NCBI GenBank assembly: GCA_023313575.1 | Contig: JAJTTP010000027.1 | Span: forward strand, 310,001-374,000 | From: Eutypella sp. D-1 | Lineage: Eukaryota > Ascomycota > Sordariomycetes > Xylariales > Diatrypaceae | Reading direction: 5' to 3' | DNA length: 64,000 nucleotides | Shown here: positions 23,696 through 35,600 of the stretch, piece after piece | How the letters are laid out: every line of letters starts with the position of its first letter | Position numbering within the stretch: the first letter of the stretch is position 1 | Position numbers and translations under genes: made by a program | Notes under the pieces: generated by a model | What the model saw: only the letters and a program-made list of their open reading frames with translations | Told to the model about the DNA's origin: nothing | Database searches by the model: none

Positions 23696-26484
23696 ATGAG
23701 GTATGTTTTCCGATATTTTCTTCTACTCAAAAATGAATATCCAGATTCGAACAGCATTACTGACATCAGTAAAGCTCCCCTCTCAGAAGTAACATGGATT
23801 CCGCAAATCGCGGTACGGCTCCTAGATCGAGTCGTAAGCGAGCTCGTGCCAGCGGTGATGCCTCTTCTTCCATCGCTGCCTCTAGCCCCATGCCTTCCTC
23901 ACCGCCTGCCTTCAATATCGCCCACGGTGGTGATGACGACGATGATATTGAAGAGGAGGCCGAGGTCCAGGATGATCTCGATGACCTGGATGAGATGGCC
24001 GAGGACGATGTCGATTTGTTCAGAGAAGGCTTCGAGCGCGATTACAGGGAAAAGGACGACAATGATGGCTACGAGGATATTGACATCGACGATGAGGGCC
24101 AATTCGATGAGATGAACCTTGGTGAAAGACGCCGCCTCGAAGCCCAGCTCAACCGCAGAGATAAGGAGGTCGCTCGCCGAAGACGCATGCCCGCTGCCTT
24201 CCTTGAAGATGACGATGGCGATATCGACCTTACAGCCCAACCCCGTCGCCGACGTCACCACTACGATGAGGATCCCGACGATGATATGGACCAGGATATC
24301 ATGGACGAGGAGCTCTCCCTCGAAGCCCTGCAAGATGTCAAGGCCTCCAGCCTGACCGAGTGGGTGTCCCAGCCTGCGGTCCAGCGAACCATCAAGCGAG
24401 AGTTCAAGGCCTTCCTGACCGAGTACACCGACGAGAGCGGTTCTTCCGTCTACGGTAACCGCATTCGAACCCTCGGTGAAATCAACGCCGAGTCACTCGA
24501 AGTCTCTTATGACCACTTATCCTCCTCCAAGGCTATCCTGGCTTATTTCTTAGCCAACGCCCCTTCCGAGATGCTTAAGCTTTTTGACGACGTCGCCTTG
24601 GACGTCGTTCTTCTGCATTACCCAGACTACGAGCGGATCCACACCGAGATCCATGTCCGCATTTACGACCTTCCCGTCCATTACACTCTCCGTCAGCTCC
24701 GGCAGTCGCACCTGAACTGCCTCGTCAGGGTCAGCGGCGTGGTTACCCGCCGCACCGGCGTCTTCCCCCAACTGAAATATGTCAAGTTCGATTGCACCAA
24801 GTGCGGTGTGACGCTAGGCCCTTTCCAGCAGGAGTCCAATGTCGAGGTCAAGATCTCCTTCTGCCAGAACTGCCAGTCCCGCGGCCCCTTTAACATCAAC
24901 TCGGAGAAGACCGTTTATCGCAACTATCAGAAGCTCACTCTGCAGGAGTCGCCTGGCACCGTACCGGCGGGCCGTCTGCCGAGACATCGCGACGTGATCC
25001 TGCTGTGGGACCTCATCGACAAGGCCAAGCCCGGCGAGGAGATCGAAGTGACTGGCATCTACAGAAACAACTACGACGCCCAGCTCAATAACCGAAACGG
25101 CTTCCCCGTCTTTGCCACCATCCTCGAGGCCAACAACGTCGTCAAGGCACATGACCAGCTGGCCGGGTTCCGGCTGACGGAGGAGGACGAGCAGGAGATC
25201 CGCAAGATGTCGCGTGATCCCCAGATCATTGACAAGATTATCAACTCGATCGCACCTAGCATCTACGGCCACGACGACGTCAAGACCGCCATCGCCCTGT
25301 CCCTCTTCGGCGGCGTCGCCAAGAAGGCCAAGGGCTTACACATGGTCCGTGGTGACATCAACGTCCTGCTGCTGGGTGATCCCGGTACGGCCAAATCCCA
25401 GGCTCTGAAGTACGCGGAAAAGACGGCGCACAGAGCCGTCTTCGCGACGGGTCAGGGAGCCTCCGCTGTCGGTCTCACGGCTAGTGTCCGCCGAGACCCT
25501 CTGACCAGCGAGTGGACCCTCGAGGGCGGTGCGCTCGTGCTCGCCGATAAAGGCACCTGCTTGATCGACGAGTTCGACAAGATGAACGACCAAGACCGGA
25601 CGTCCATCCACGAAGCCATGGAGCAGCAGACTATTTCCATTTCCAAGGCCGGCATCGTGACGACGCTGCAGGCGCGCTGCGGCATCATCGCCGCCGCCAA
25701 CCCCATCGGCGGGCGCTATAACTCCACGATCCCGTTCTCCGCCAACGTCGAGCTGACCGAGCCCATCCTCTCCCGTTTCGACGTCCTGTGCGTCATCCGC
25801 GACACCGTCGACCCCGAAGAGGACGAGCGTCTGGCCCGCTTCGTCGTCGGCTCCCACAGCCGCAGCCACCCCTCCACGCAGGCCGCTGCCGAGGACTCCA
25901 TGGACGTCGAGCCCACCGATGCCGAGGAGACCCAGCCCGCTACCGCTACGAGGGAAGGCGAGCTCCCCCAGGAACTCCTCCGCAAGTACATTCTGTACGC
26001 CCGCGAACACTGCTCGCCCAAGCTCCTCAATATGGATGAGGACAAAGTCGCCCGTCTGTTCGCGGATATGCGCCGGGAATCGCTCGCCACGGGCGCATAC
26101 CCCATTACTGTAAGCCATACCCCCCTCCTCTCTTCCCTCCCTTTCCCTTCCCCCTCCCCCCTTTTCTCCTTAACTACAACTAACGCTTCCACCCCTTTCT
26201 CTCAACAGGTCCGCCATCTCGAAGCCATAATCCGCATAGCAGAAGCCTTCTGCCGCATGCGTCTGTCGGAATACTGCTCCTCCCAGGATATCGACCGCGC
26301 CATCGCCGTCACGGTCCAGAGTTTTATCGGCTCCCAGAAAGTCAGTGCGAAGAAGGCTCTTGCTCGCGCTTTTGCTAAGTATACCCTTGCGAGGCCTGGT
26401 GCGGTGAGGAGGGCTGGTGGTGCTGGGGGCAGGGGTGGCAGGGGTAGGGGAAGGGATGCGGTGCCTACTGCTGCTATGGCGTGA
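23696..26484 (+). CDS. mcm2: DNA replication licensing factor MCM2
   Basis: MCM2 is a subunit of the replicative MCM2-7 helicase. The proposed model is 23696..23700 (a 5-nt first exon, ATGAG), 23787..26109 and 26209..26484, about 867 residues. A minimal alternative starts at the Met at 23794. Subunit identity comes from the SLTEWVSQPAVQRTIKREF block, the very acidic N-terminus, and the zinc finger (CTKCGVTLGPF and CQNCQSRG). Walker A is GDPGTAKSQ, Walker B is LIDEFDKMND, and the arginine finger region is LSRFDV. The C-terminal winged-helix-like part follows the last intron (RHLEAIIRIAEAFCRMRLSE), and the end is Gly/Arg-rich. The last intron (99 nt, GTAAGC...CTAAC...ACAG) has no stop and length divisible by three, so an unspliced reading stays open but interrupts the AAA-lid region. 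Confidence 0.95.
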
Positions 26485-26511
26485 GGGGTTTTTTGGAGAT
26501 ATGTAGGGAAG

Positions 26512-26559
26512 GGAATGCAATGCAATGCAATGCAATGCAATGGATGGATGGATGGATGG
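26512..26559 (+). repeat. (ATGCA)n-(GGAT)n compound microsatellite
   Basis: About six ATGCA pentamers run directly into about five GGAT tetramers, just after the MCM2 stop codon. Similar ATGCA words recur at 13988 and 27181. Confidence 0.85.
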
Positions 26560-27915
26560 GTATCAGCTACGACTCGATGAAAATAATGCGCTCTAAGTAA
26601 AAAACCGAGGAGACAAGCAAGAGAAGAGAAGAGAAGAGAGCGAGAGAGAATTCCTACCTCCTCCCTCGATGGCTGGCTGAACATTGCATTGTTCATGTTA
26701 TCTCGCTACTTACCTAGGTATGTAACTACTTACTTACTTAAAACCCAGGTGTAGGTGTCTTGTGAAAGTGAAAAGGGGGCTTTTTGCTGGGTTAGGTTAG
26801 GTAGGGTAGAGTAGGGGTATGCATGCTGGTGCTGTGGATATATGCCTACTTGGTGGATGTATGAGCCCATATATGCTTTTTTCATGCCTTGTCTGGTCTG
26901 GTCTGCTTTGCTCTGCTCTGCTCTGATTTGATTTGATCCATGCCAGACGCCAGACATCACACCGCTCCTATATATAAGAACATATATATCTTTCTTGTCT
27001 GTATATATACAGTTTCCCTGGGCATGAACGCAAGCTAGTAAGGAAGACAGAGAGGAAGGAAGACGGTAGGGAAGGGGGGGGGGGTGGAGGGACTGGGATA
27101 ATTGAACACTGAATGCTGATTCCGGCTGCGTATCACCTCTCCGTATATAGCTGTACCGATCCTGTCACTTTCTAACTTGAATGCAATGCATTCGAATTGG
27201 AGAGAAAATGAGTAAGAGGAATATTTACCTAGTTTCCCTACTTAGGTACGTACGAAATGCAGCCCCTTTCTTGCCGCACTTTCCTTGATGTTTTTAAAAA
27301 ATGCTTGAGGTTTTTATAAGAAGCAAATGCTTTACAGCTGTGTTAAATAAATTTAAAATTTATTTACTAAGTTTATAGCGTTTTTCAGTTTTATTTTGTT
27401 TTGGGGGTTTTGAACAGGACGAAGTTTTAACTTTATTTCCACTGATTCAGCGTCGCCGGGGCATATGGAAATATATATAAAGCTATAGCATCCGAGCTAT
27501 AACATTTCTTACATTTACATTTCAATCACAATTTTATTATTCCCATCGAATGGCCGGGGAAGTACCCCGCCCGAACTGTTCGTGCAATTCATCCGAGATG
27601 GGTAAATTGCTTGCTTGCCCCGACTGCCGGGTCCCGATTAGTAGTAATAGCTGGATAAAAGGCTGATTAACAGTGTAGTGGTATTGGCCTTTGTCTTCTT
27701 TTCTCTTGGGGTTACTCCGATTTTCGATGGGCATTTGGATCGGGATTTTGATAGTTAGTACCTAGTACACACTCCTGGATTCCGGGCTCGAGGGCTACGA
27801 ATTGTTGAGGTTGGACACCTAGGTCATAAAAGAAAAGAAAAGAGAAGAAAAAGAATAAGAGAAAAAAATCACATGATATTTCCGCCTTATCTTTAAGACA
27901 CCGACTCCCGCCAGC
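26560..27915. other. Intergenic region with AT-rich palindromic segment
   Basis: No gene is seen. It includes an ACCTAGGT palindrome at 26712-26719, CTTAGGTACGTACG at 27241, a G11 tract (27074-27084), an AT-rich block at about 27290-27420 with a near-perfect inverted repeat, and ATATATATAAAG near 27472. A purine-rich run of about 40 nt (27829-27868) lies just upstream of the CoA-transferase start. Confidence 0.5.
27344..27366. repeat. 11-bp inverted repeat, 1-nt spacer, in AT-rich block
   Basis: TAAATAAATTT is followed by one A and then its exact reverse complement AAATTTATTTA. It lies in about 130 bp of very AT-rich DNA between two plus-strand genes. Confidence 0.75.
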
Positions 27916-29754
27916 ATGGGAGACTATACAATCCAAAAGGAAGCATCGCGCATCCTGCACGAGGTCTTACTCCCGGACGAACGGCTCGGGATCCCGGAGG
28001 ACGTGAAGCGGATCGCGGCATCGCGGGTCACATTCGCGGGGTCGGAGTCAGGGGTGCAGACGGCGCCCTTCCTACCCGCACCGCTCAAATGCACGGAGTC
28101 GAGCGCGGCACTCTGGGGGCTCCTGGCGGCGTTCGGGGCGGCGATCGCGGATAAGCGGTATGCCGGTGCCACTTCGGGGCAGAAGGCTGTAATCAACAGC
28201 GACGTTGCGATGTTGTTCCTGTTCTCGTTTTTGTATCTGCAAGTGGGCGGGCGCTCGACCCGAGATCCGGAACTCGTGAAGAGATATGGCGTTTATGATA
28301 CCAAGAACCAGATGATCCCCTGGCGCCGCTTGGCGACCACCGTCTACCCGACGCGCGACGGAAGGTTCTTCCATCTCCATGGGGGCCTGGACTCGGATAA
28401 GACGCTGCGGATGCTGGGGCTGCCGCCGCATAACGACGGGGTCGGGAACGAAGAGCTCGATGTCATCGCCCGCATCGAGGCGGAGGTCCGCAAGCACGAC
28501 GCCGAGTGGCTCGACCTCGAAGCCAACGAGCACTGGCGCCAAGCCGGCGGGATCTGTCTGACGCCCGCCGAATTCCGCGCTAGCCCGCAAGGCCGCGCGA
28601 TCGCGGACTCCGGACTCTACACCATCGAAGCCTCGGCTACGGACGCGCTACCACCGGTACCGTGGTCCTCGATCCCCACCTCGCAGGTACATGGGGGAGC
28701 GTTCCGCCCGCTCGAGGGCATCAAGTTCGTGGACCTGACGCGCGCGATCGCGGGCCCGACTATCGCCCGCCTCGCCGCCCTGCTCGGCGCCACCGTCGTC
28801 CGCGTCTCCAACATGGCCCTCCCCGACCTCGGCATCGTGCTCTTCGAGAGTAACCTCGGCAAACGCGACGCGCACGCGGACTTGCGCACGGAAGCCGGAC
28901 GCAAGGCCCTCCGCGCCCTCGTTGAGGATGCCGATGTCGTCCTCGATGGCTATCGTCCGGGTACCATGGAGAGGCTGGGCTTCGGCCCCGCTGTCCTGCA
29001 TGCGGTCGCGCGGCGCCGCGGGCGCGGGGTCGTGTATGCGCGCGAGAATTGCCATGGGTGGTCCGGTCCCTGGGCTCATCGCAGTGGATGGCAGCAGATC
29101 AGCGATGCGGTTACGGGGGTGGGCTGGTTGTTCGGACGTATGTGGGGCCGCGACGATGACGAGCCCGTCATGCCGTTCCTGCCCAACTCGGATTTTCAGA
29201 CGGGGATTGTGGGGTGTATTGGGATTTTGCATGCCTTGCATCGACGCGCGGAGGTCGGCGGGAATTATCTTGTTGATACGTCGCTTAATCAGCTTAATTG
29301 CTTCGTTATGGGCCTCGGTGCCCAGAGCGAGGACGTCCTGCGCTTGCTGGGGGAGAAGTGGGGAGAGGAGATGGGCGGGTTTAGGTATTTTGATGATTTG
29401 CATCGTCAGATGCGGGTGGTAAGTCCGGACTCTTGCACATACACATACATATACACATACATTCCCCCCCCTCTTTCTTCACGTATATATCCTTATCGTA
29501 GCAGCAGACGGAGTTGAGGACGTAGCTAATACCATCCACCCCTCTAGTTCAATGCGGCCCTCCCGAAGCTCTACCCCCAGGTGCTCAACCCCAAGTACTT
29601 CGCGACGATGAAGGCGGAGCTCGGCGTGCCCGACGAGGAGATGACGTTTGTTGGCCCCCCTGTCACGTATGATGCTACGAGGCTGTTCTATAATCGCGGT
29701 AGCTGCTTGCGCGGGACTGATTCACTTGAGTGGCCGGAGGTGGGGTCGTGGTAG
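27916..29754 (+). CDS. Class III CoA-transferase (CaiB/BaiF family)
   Basis: Two exons, 27916..29418 and 29548..29754 (GTAAGT donor, GCTAAT branch site, TAG acceptor, phase 0), give 569 residues. The C-terminal half shows the family III signature clearly: FRPLEGIKFVDLTRAIAGPT, ARLAALLGATVVRV, LGKRDAHADLRTEAGRKAL and VLDGYRPGTMERLGFGPAVL, with later GNYLVDTSLNQLNCF. The N-terminal half (1-245) carries a diverged, shorter copy-like region including ESSAALWGLLAAFGAAIADKRY. This two-part layout occurs in a fungal subgroup related to alpha-methylacyl-CoA racemase and formyl-CoA transferase. The acyl-CoA substrate is unknown. No peroxisomal PTS1 is seen at the C-terminus, which ends EVGSW. Confidence 0.88.
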
Positions 29755-29905
29755 TTAGCTGACTTTGGACTTTACTTAGGTAAGAGTGGGTAGATGTGGA
29801 GGAAGATGCATTAGGTAGTTTATTTATTGATTGGTATTAAATACATGCATTGTCTATCTATGTGTTTAAACTATCGTAGAGGGAGACGGAGATTGAGATT
29901 GAGAT

Positions 29906-31472
29906 TTATACGATAACTGATGCCGTGATCGCTCGCTCTAGGGAACCAGTGCAGAACGCCGGCCCGTCAGATGTGCAGATGAAAATGGACGTCATGTTAC
30001 GGACAAGGCGGCGTTGCGAAATCCGGATGACGCGCCGCTCTTGACCCATCGGTGCTGTTAATACGGCGCCGCTCGCCTGCACCTGCCCCTGCCCCTGCCG
30101 CTCCCCGGGGAAGAATGTGTCGAGGTTCAAGTAGTTCTGAGGCGGTTGGGACTCGGAGCTTCTCGGAATAGCTTGTTGTTGTTGCTGCGACGGCAGCGCT
30201 AGCTCCATTACGTCGCCGTCCACGTAGCCCGTGCTCCGCGCCATGATGTACTCCTCTACTTCGAGGGCGTTCATGAGCACTTCGATCCTGTTGCTACCCT
30301 GCTGCTGGGCCGAGAGATGGTTCAGCACGTCTTTTGATGCTTGCGTGTCGAAGCCGTGGCTTGCGAGGATCGGCATGAACCTAGAGACATTGTGTTAGAG
30401 TGTTCTGGATTGTATGTGGCGAGCCTACAGCGCACTGAGTAGGGCAGTCAAGCTGAGGTGGGCAGCAATTTTCCGAGGCCTGGTGGTTGACCAGGCCATG
30501 GTATAGTGACGGAGGATGACGAAGAAGCGAGAAGGCTGCTCACCAATTCCCAGCGCCGAGAGCCCACTCTACATTGATGAGAGTCTGTTCGCGCGTCTGA
30601 TGGCGCAGGGTGAACCCAACTGCGGTCGCCAGGACTTCGTTGCATAAATCAAGCTTCCTTGCCAGGATTGTGTATCCGAACTGAAGCGCTCCTTGGATGA
30701 TCCTGTTGCTCAGCTTGGAGTTTGATGCTTTCGGGAGAAGTGTGGGAGGAAGTGATAGAGTCCACTCTGATGAGGTTGCCTGAATACCGGGTTCGTTGTT
30801 GGCGAGGTGAGCATCGTGGACCTGGATGGGTGATGCTGTAATTTCTGCTGCGGTTTCTGCTGCAGTTGCCTCTGTAGTTTCCACTGTATTTTCCGCCGTG
30901 GTTTCCACCGTTTTTTCCGCTGTGTGCGGTGTGGTACTGGTGGTTTCACCCGTTATGCTCGGTATGCGTTCCGGGGATGAGGCCAAGTCAGGTGGGGTTG
31001 CATCCGGAAACCGCACAGTGTCCTCCCCCGCCAAGTGGACAACCTGCTTCATGGAATCCTGAAGCGTGTGCATGAGCGCAGCGTCCCGGCGCGCGTGCTC
31101 AGAACCCGCGATTGCGTCAGCTAGATTGAAGAAGATAGATCCCATCTTCTCGATCTCATTTTCTAGCCGCTGAATGCGCTCGTCCTTCTCCTGCTGCTCC
31201 GCCTGCTTCCGGGCTCGGAATACATGCTGCGCCTGCCGGTTGCGTTCCCGGCGTACCTGAATGAGAAGATCGAAGGGTCAGCCGCGGATCCCGGCGGACG
31301 CTATGGACGTGAAATGACACGATCTCTTTTCATTGATGTTGGGAATGCGATGGGAGGACACGGGCTTACGTACGCTGACCGAGGACGCGTCGGCCTTGTC
31401 CCGAGCGGGAGTCCGGGTTGAGCGGTTGCGGGGTTTCTGGGATGAAGCTGGTGCTGGTGCTGGTGCATCCAT
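29906..31472 (-). CDS. bZIP transcription factor
   Basis: Three exons, 31374..31472, 30544..31256 and 29906..30380 (phases 0 and 2), give 428 residues. After a Pro/Ala-rich start, the second exon opens with the basic region VRRERNRQAQHVFRARKQ, which carries the NxxAQxxFRxRK pattern of fungal Pap1/Yap-like and related bZIPs, and runs into a heptad region (DERIQRLENEIEKMGSIFF). The middle has a Thr/Glu repeat tract (about residues 125-150). The third exon has a Gln run and ends without a recognisable cysteine-rich domain, so it is not a standard Yap1. The second donor (TTG|GTGAGC) lies directly before an in-frame TGA, and the acceptor gives NWFMPILASHGFDT. Target genes are unknown. It is convergent with the CoA-transferase. 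Confidence 0.85.
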
Positions 31473-32647
31473 AACCTGTACCCGTCTGTGAGTGCTGCGA
31501 GATATACCTATCTAAAGGTTATGCAAGAGACATTTCCCGAAAAAAAAAACATGTAATCATTTCAAATCTGTACTCAATATTCACAGACCTCGGGATGCTG
31601 CTATACGTCAATTAGTCAGACGCCGTGCTTATTATGCAGATACCCGCCTTGAAGCTATATTTATGTGGGGACATACTGGGAACCTCCCAGATTCGACCCT
31701 GGTTAAGTCCGCCTCACTTGTGAGAGCTGCGTAAGTTGAAGTTATACTTGGAAAGGGGTAACTGCAGATTTCAGAATTCTATTCTTTTCTACAATTCTTC
31801 TTCATATGGATGCTTTGATGCTTTACCTTGTCTAACTGAGAGAACCTTGGAAACTGCGCTCACCTAATAAGTCGTTGGAGACTTGGAGTACACGGCACAC
31901 CTATACTTGTCCCACCTCACCTGCCCCTCTTCTATTCGGGCAACAGCAACCCGTTGCGTTCAAGAGCAGGCATATGGGGATTGTGATCTTGCTTTCAATG
32001 AGTGGGACGGGGACCACTGAGATTGACATGAGGTCATCACACCACTACTTCCCACCATATTCAGATGCCCGGTGTCCCGATGCCTAGGATCCAAAGCAGC
32101 AGCAACCGCGCGCATCGTCCGATATGGAGGGGAGCGCCTACCCAGCTGCTGCTGGCATCGATTGACAATTGGCACGATAAGAAATACTACCGGCAGGTGC
32201 ACTTACCTGACTGAGACTTGCACGTCTCTGTGTACACGTGCAGAGAGGAAAGTGCTCCCCCTCAAGGACCTCGTGCATTCCCTGAATGGAGACATTCTCG
32301 CCGCTGCACTTTCCCCAAATTTGGCATTTGAGACAAGACTGCATGACAGCTGGTTGAGATATATGCCACGCCCGCATATGAAGGGACTTTGGTCAGTTTC
32401 AGATGGATCGACCAACAATTCCCCCCCAGGTGCGAAAATTGGATTTGACGTGCAAGTCTCCAGCTCCGGGTGTCTTTCAGTGCATCCCATCGTCCTCTTT
32501 TTTTTTCCCTTTTCTTTTTCTTCTTCTTCTTCTCACGCTGCCTAATCTCGTCTAGGAATATGGGATTCTGAAGAACCACCAACAACTGGGGAACTGGAAC
32601 TGCGATCGTCACTACAGTCTACATCATCCCCATGCACATGGACAGTT
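31473..32647. other. Intergenic region
   Basis: Divergent spacing between the bZIP gene and the disordered-protein gene. An A9 tract occurs at 31541-31549 and a 40-nt pyrimidine tract (T- and TTC-rich) at 32497-32534. No supported ORF. Confidence 0.5.
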
Positions 32648-35600
32648 ATGATAACCTCTGAGTCCCGTGACGCCTCCCACAGCAGTATTCATATCACCAT
32701 TCGAACACATGCGTTCAAATCACACCTGAATCCCTTCGATCCCCGACCTGTACTTCACGTCTCTACACCTGACACTGGTCCTGCGACGAGATCATTCAGT
32801 CTTGGGACTGGCGGCGGGGGTATTGGCATCGAGGAGCTGGTAAAGTCTGACCCAGATTATCGCCATCCATTGCGACATCGTGCTACTACGTCCAAATTGA
32901 TCGATCGTATCTCTAGATTTAAGAAATCTTGTGGTGGAAGTCGGGGAAGTGTTTGCATCGGAGGCACTGAAAATTCCACTGAGAATCTCACTGAGAATCT
33001 GGTCAAGTTTGAATCACGGCATTCGCTTGATCGCGATCGCAATCGCAATCGCAAAATGGGCGAGGATATTCTCCAAGCCCAAGGCCAAGGTCAACTTCCT
33101 TCGCCCCCTTCGTCTTCGTGTCAGCTGGGCACCGATATGGGGCCCTCACCGCCACACATGCCCAATGCCTCTCCGGGAAGATCAGTCGCTCCAACCAACA
33201 CCAACACGCAAAGTCTCCACGTGTCCAGCCGTGATCCCGCCGCTACTGGCGTCATAGGTTCCCGCATTCCTCTCGAAAACAAGGGCCCTGTTCGAAGTGC
33301 CGATGTTTTCTACTCAGCGGCCCGCGATTTGGGGAGCCCCAAGGCAGCGAATAGCTACCCAACCGGCACTATCACCTCTTCACTGAGCAAACGACTTGGA
33401 TAGGATCCTAGGCGCGTCGCAGACAAAAAGAGGTTATTTGAGAAAACTGAGAGTGAGTAAGCCCATCGGCGTCTCCGATCTTTAGACCTACCCAAGAAAG
33501 GTGGCAGGGTCGCAGGCATGTCTCGGTTTCTGATGAGTGCCGATCCTGCTAGATTCGAGATTGACAAATTTGGTCCCGGACCCTTCTCCTTTCATGATCA
33601 CGAGACCTCGCGATCTCAGCAGGTCCAGGATCTCAGCTCCGCGAAATTTACACAGATCCAAGTCGTTCGAGCACATCCCCGTAACACCTACCAAGGTGTC
33701 TAAATCTTCCCGTAGCTGTCACTCGGAAGAGCTGATTGAGAAGATGCCTGCTGCGCGTGATGGCCAAGCGTTCCGCGTTTCCACCGCAAAGCACGGTCTT
33801 CTTCATGCCCCTCCAGTACCGACGCACCGCCAAAGACTTAGCGTCGCCGATCTTCGCAACTCATTTGAGCAAAATGTTGGCACAGAAGCGTCCTCGAATA
33901 CACCAAAGACACCTCCAACGAAGACACTGAAGAATATCGCATCTACTCAGGACTTCGAAAGACGGATTGTAGTTCCAACTGGACCTTCGCCATCGTCGCG
34001 GTACTCAAGATGCCTTCCACCTCAGAGACCGAATCAGCAAGCGAAAGCAATTCCAGTCACGCCACCAAGTAGCAGAGGACGAGCGGACCATGGGGTCAAC
34101 GCGACCAGGGACTCGACAGAAAGGCTCTTGACGTGCAAGACGCCAAATTCACCAGAGAAAACAGATCTGCGGGATTCTTCAACATGCCGCCCGCCTCCTT
34201 CGGCTCCGTCGGGAATTAGGCGGGTAGAAAGCGTCCTGGTGAAGCTGGGTGAGCCACTATCCCGTCCCAGAAACTCGAAAGCTCTCCCAAAATCGAAATC
34301 GGGCGATTCATTCTTCACTCGCCTGGGTTCGTCTCACCCAAACTCCATGCCAGCAGAGGACTCGACACCTCCGGGAGAGAGGCCCGCTGCAGTCAATATG
34401 TCTAAAATACCGGGTACCTCTCGGCCTGAGGTGCCTCCACGGCGCATGGGAAAGGTCGCCGACCTCCGAAAATTGTTCGACCGACCCTCCCATAAATCGG
34501 CTTCGCCGATGCCCTCTCTGATGTTCTGTCGCAATCGCCACCGGAGAACGTCGGAAGCGAAGTCCCCTGACACATCTCAACTGGATGGTCAGACTGAGCT
34601 GCCGCCTTCGAGCTCTGCGACGACTTGCGCACCGTCTCTTACAACCGAGATTCCTACCAACGACTTTTCTCGCGGGTTCTCGGGACAGTTTGTTGACCCG
34701 AGTGCATTTACTCCACGTTCAGCCAAATCCAAAGACCCTGCAGTGTCTGGTAGCCCTAAGAAGCCGAACACACCTGCAGAGCCAGATTCCCCAGTTAAAA
34801 ACCGCATCAGGCAATTTGAAAACCTGCAGCAGAATGCCTCGGCTCAAAAGAGCAATGCGAGCCCTCACGCCACTTTTCAACAGGACGAAAACTTGGCTGG
34901 CAAGGGAAAGGCCCCGGGTGGAGGCTGGCGTCCAATGCGTCATCGAGGCATGCAGATGTGGCGACGAATCTCTCAAACCGTCTCCCACCCCACAGATAGC
35001 AAGAACAACAGAAGCGATGTTACCTCTGGAAGCGAGGACCGGAACTCATCCACTTCCAATATTCAAATACGTCTCACCTCCGCTACACCGGCCCCAGTTC
35101 ATTCACGTCGCTCTAACATTTTCGGACATCGCTTTTCCCGGACATTTTATCCCCAGCGCCACTCAGAGGCATTATCGGGTAGCAGCTCTAGCATAAACTC
35201 CGAGGCAGATAACACTCTCACTACCTCATTGGACAGTGATATGTTGAATGGAAGCTCGGATGAGTCCCACCGACCAAACAATCGCCATCAGACACCTTCT
35301 TGCCATGACTTCCTTGCCTTGGAGCACTTTCCTAGCGGGGGAGACGCCTTCAAGGACTTTTCCGTTAATTTCGGACTCGATGGAAACACCGAGAGTAAAC
35401 CATACCGGCATACCCTTGACCCTCGAGGAGAAGCAGTCGGAGCCGGGCCGTCCAACCACCAGCAGACCCTCTCCTCTAACCTACGAAACCTGTCCCCGCA
35501 TCCAGCGACACCTCAAGAAGAGCCGAGCGCTCTGGAAAAAGTGCGAACCCAGCAGTCAAGCTCAAAAGAGATGCGACGCCGTAGCCGCTACGAGGCAAAG

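Noticed and set aside
25336..26118. 260-codon ORF antisense to MCM2
   Set aside because: Lies wholly inside conserved MCM2 helicase coding sequence and shows no domain; codon-bias artefact.
23794..26484. First impression as MCM7
   Set aside because: The acidic N-terminus, the SLTEWVSQP block and the C-x2-C/C-x2-C finger spacing are those of MCM2.
28648..29403. 251-codon ORF antisense to the CoA-transferase
   Set aside because: Shadow of a strongly GC3-biased coding strand.
33453..33485. 33-nt intron (GTGAGT...TTTAG) in the disordered-protein gene
   Set aside because: Too short for a fungal spliceosomal intron; the acceptor at 33552 is more plausible.
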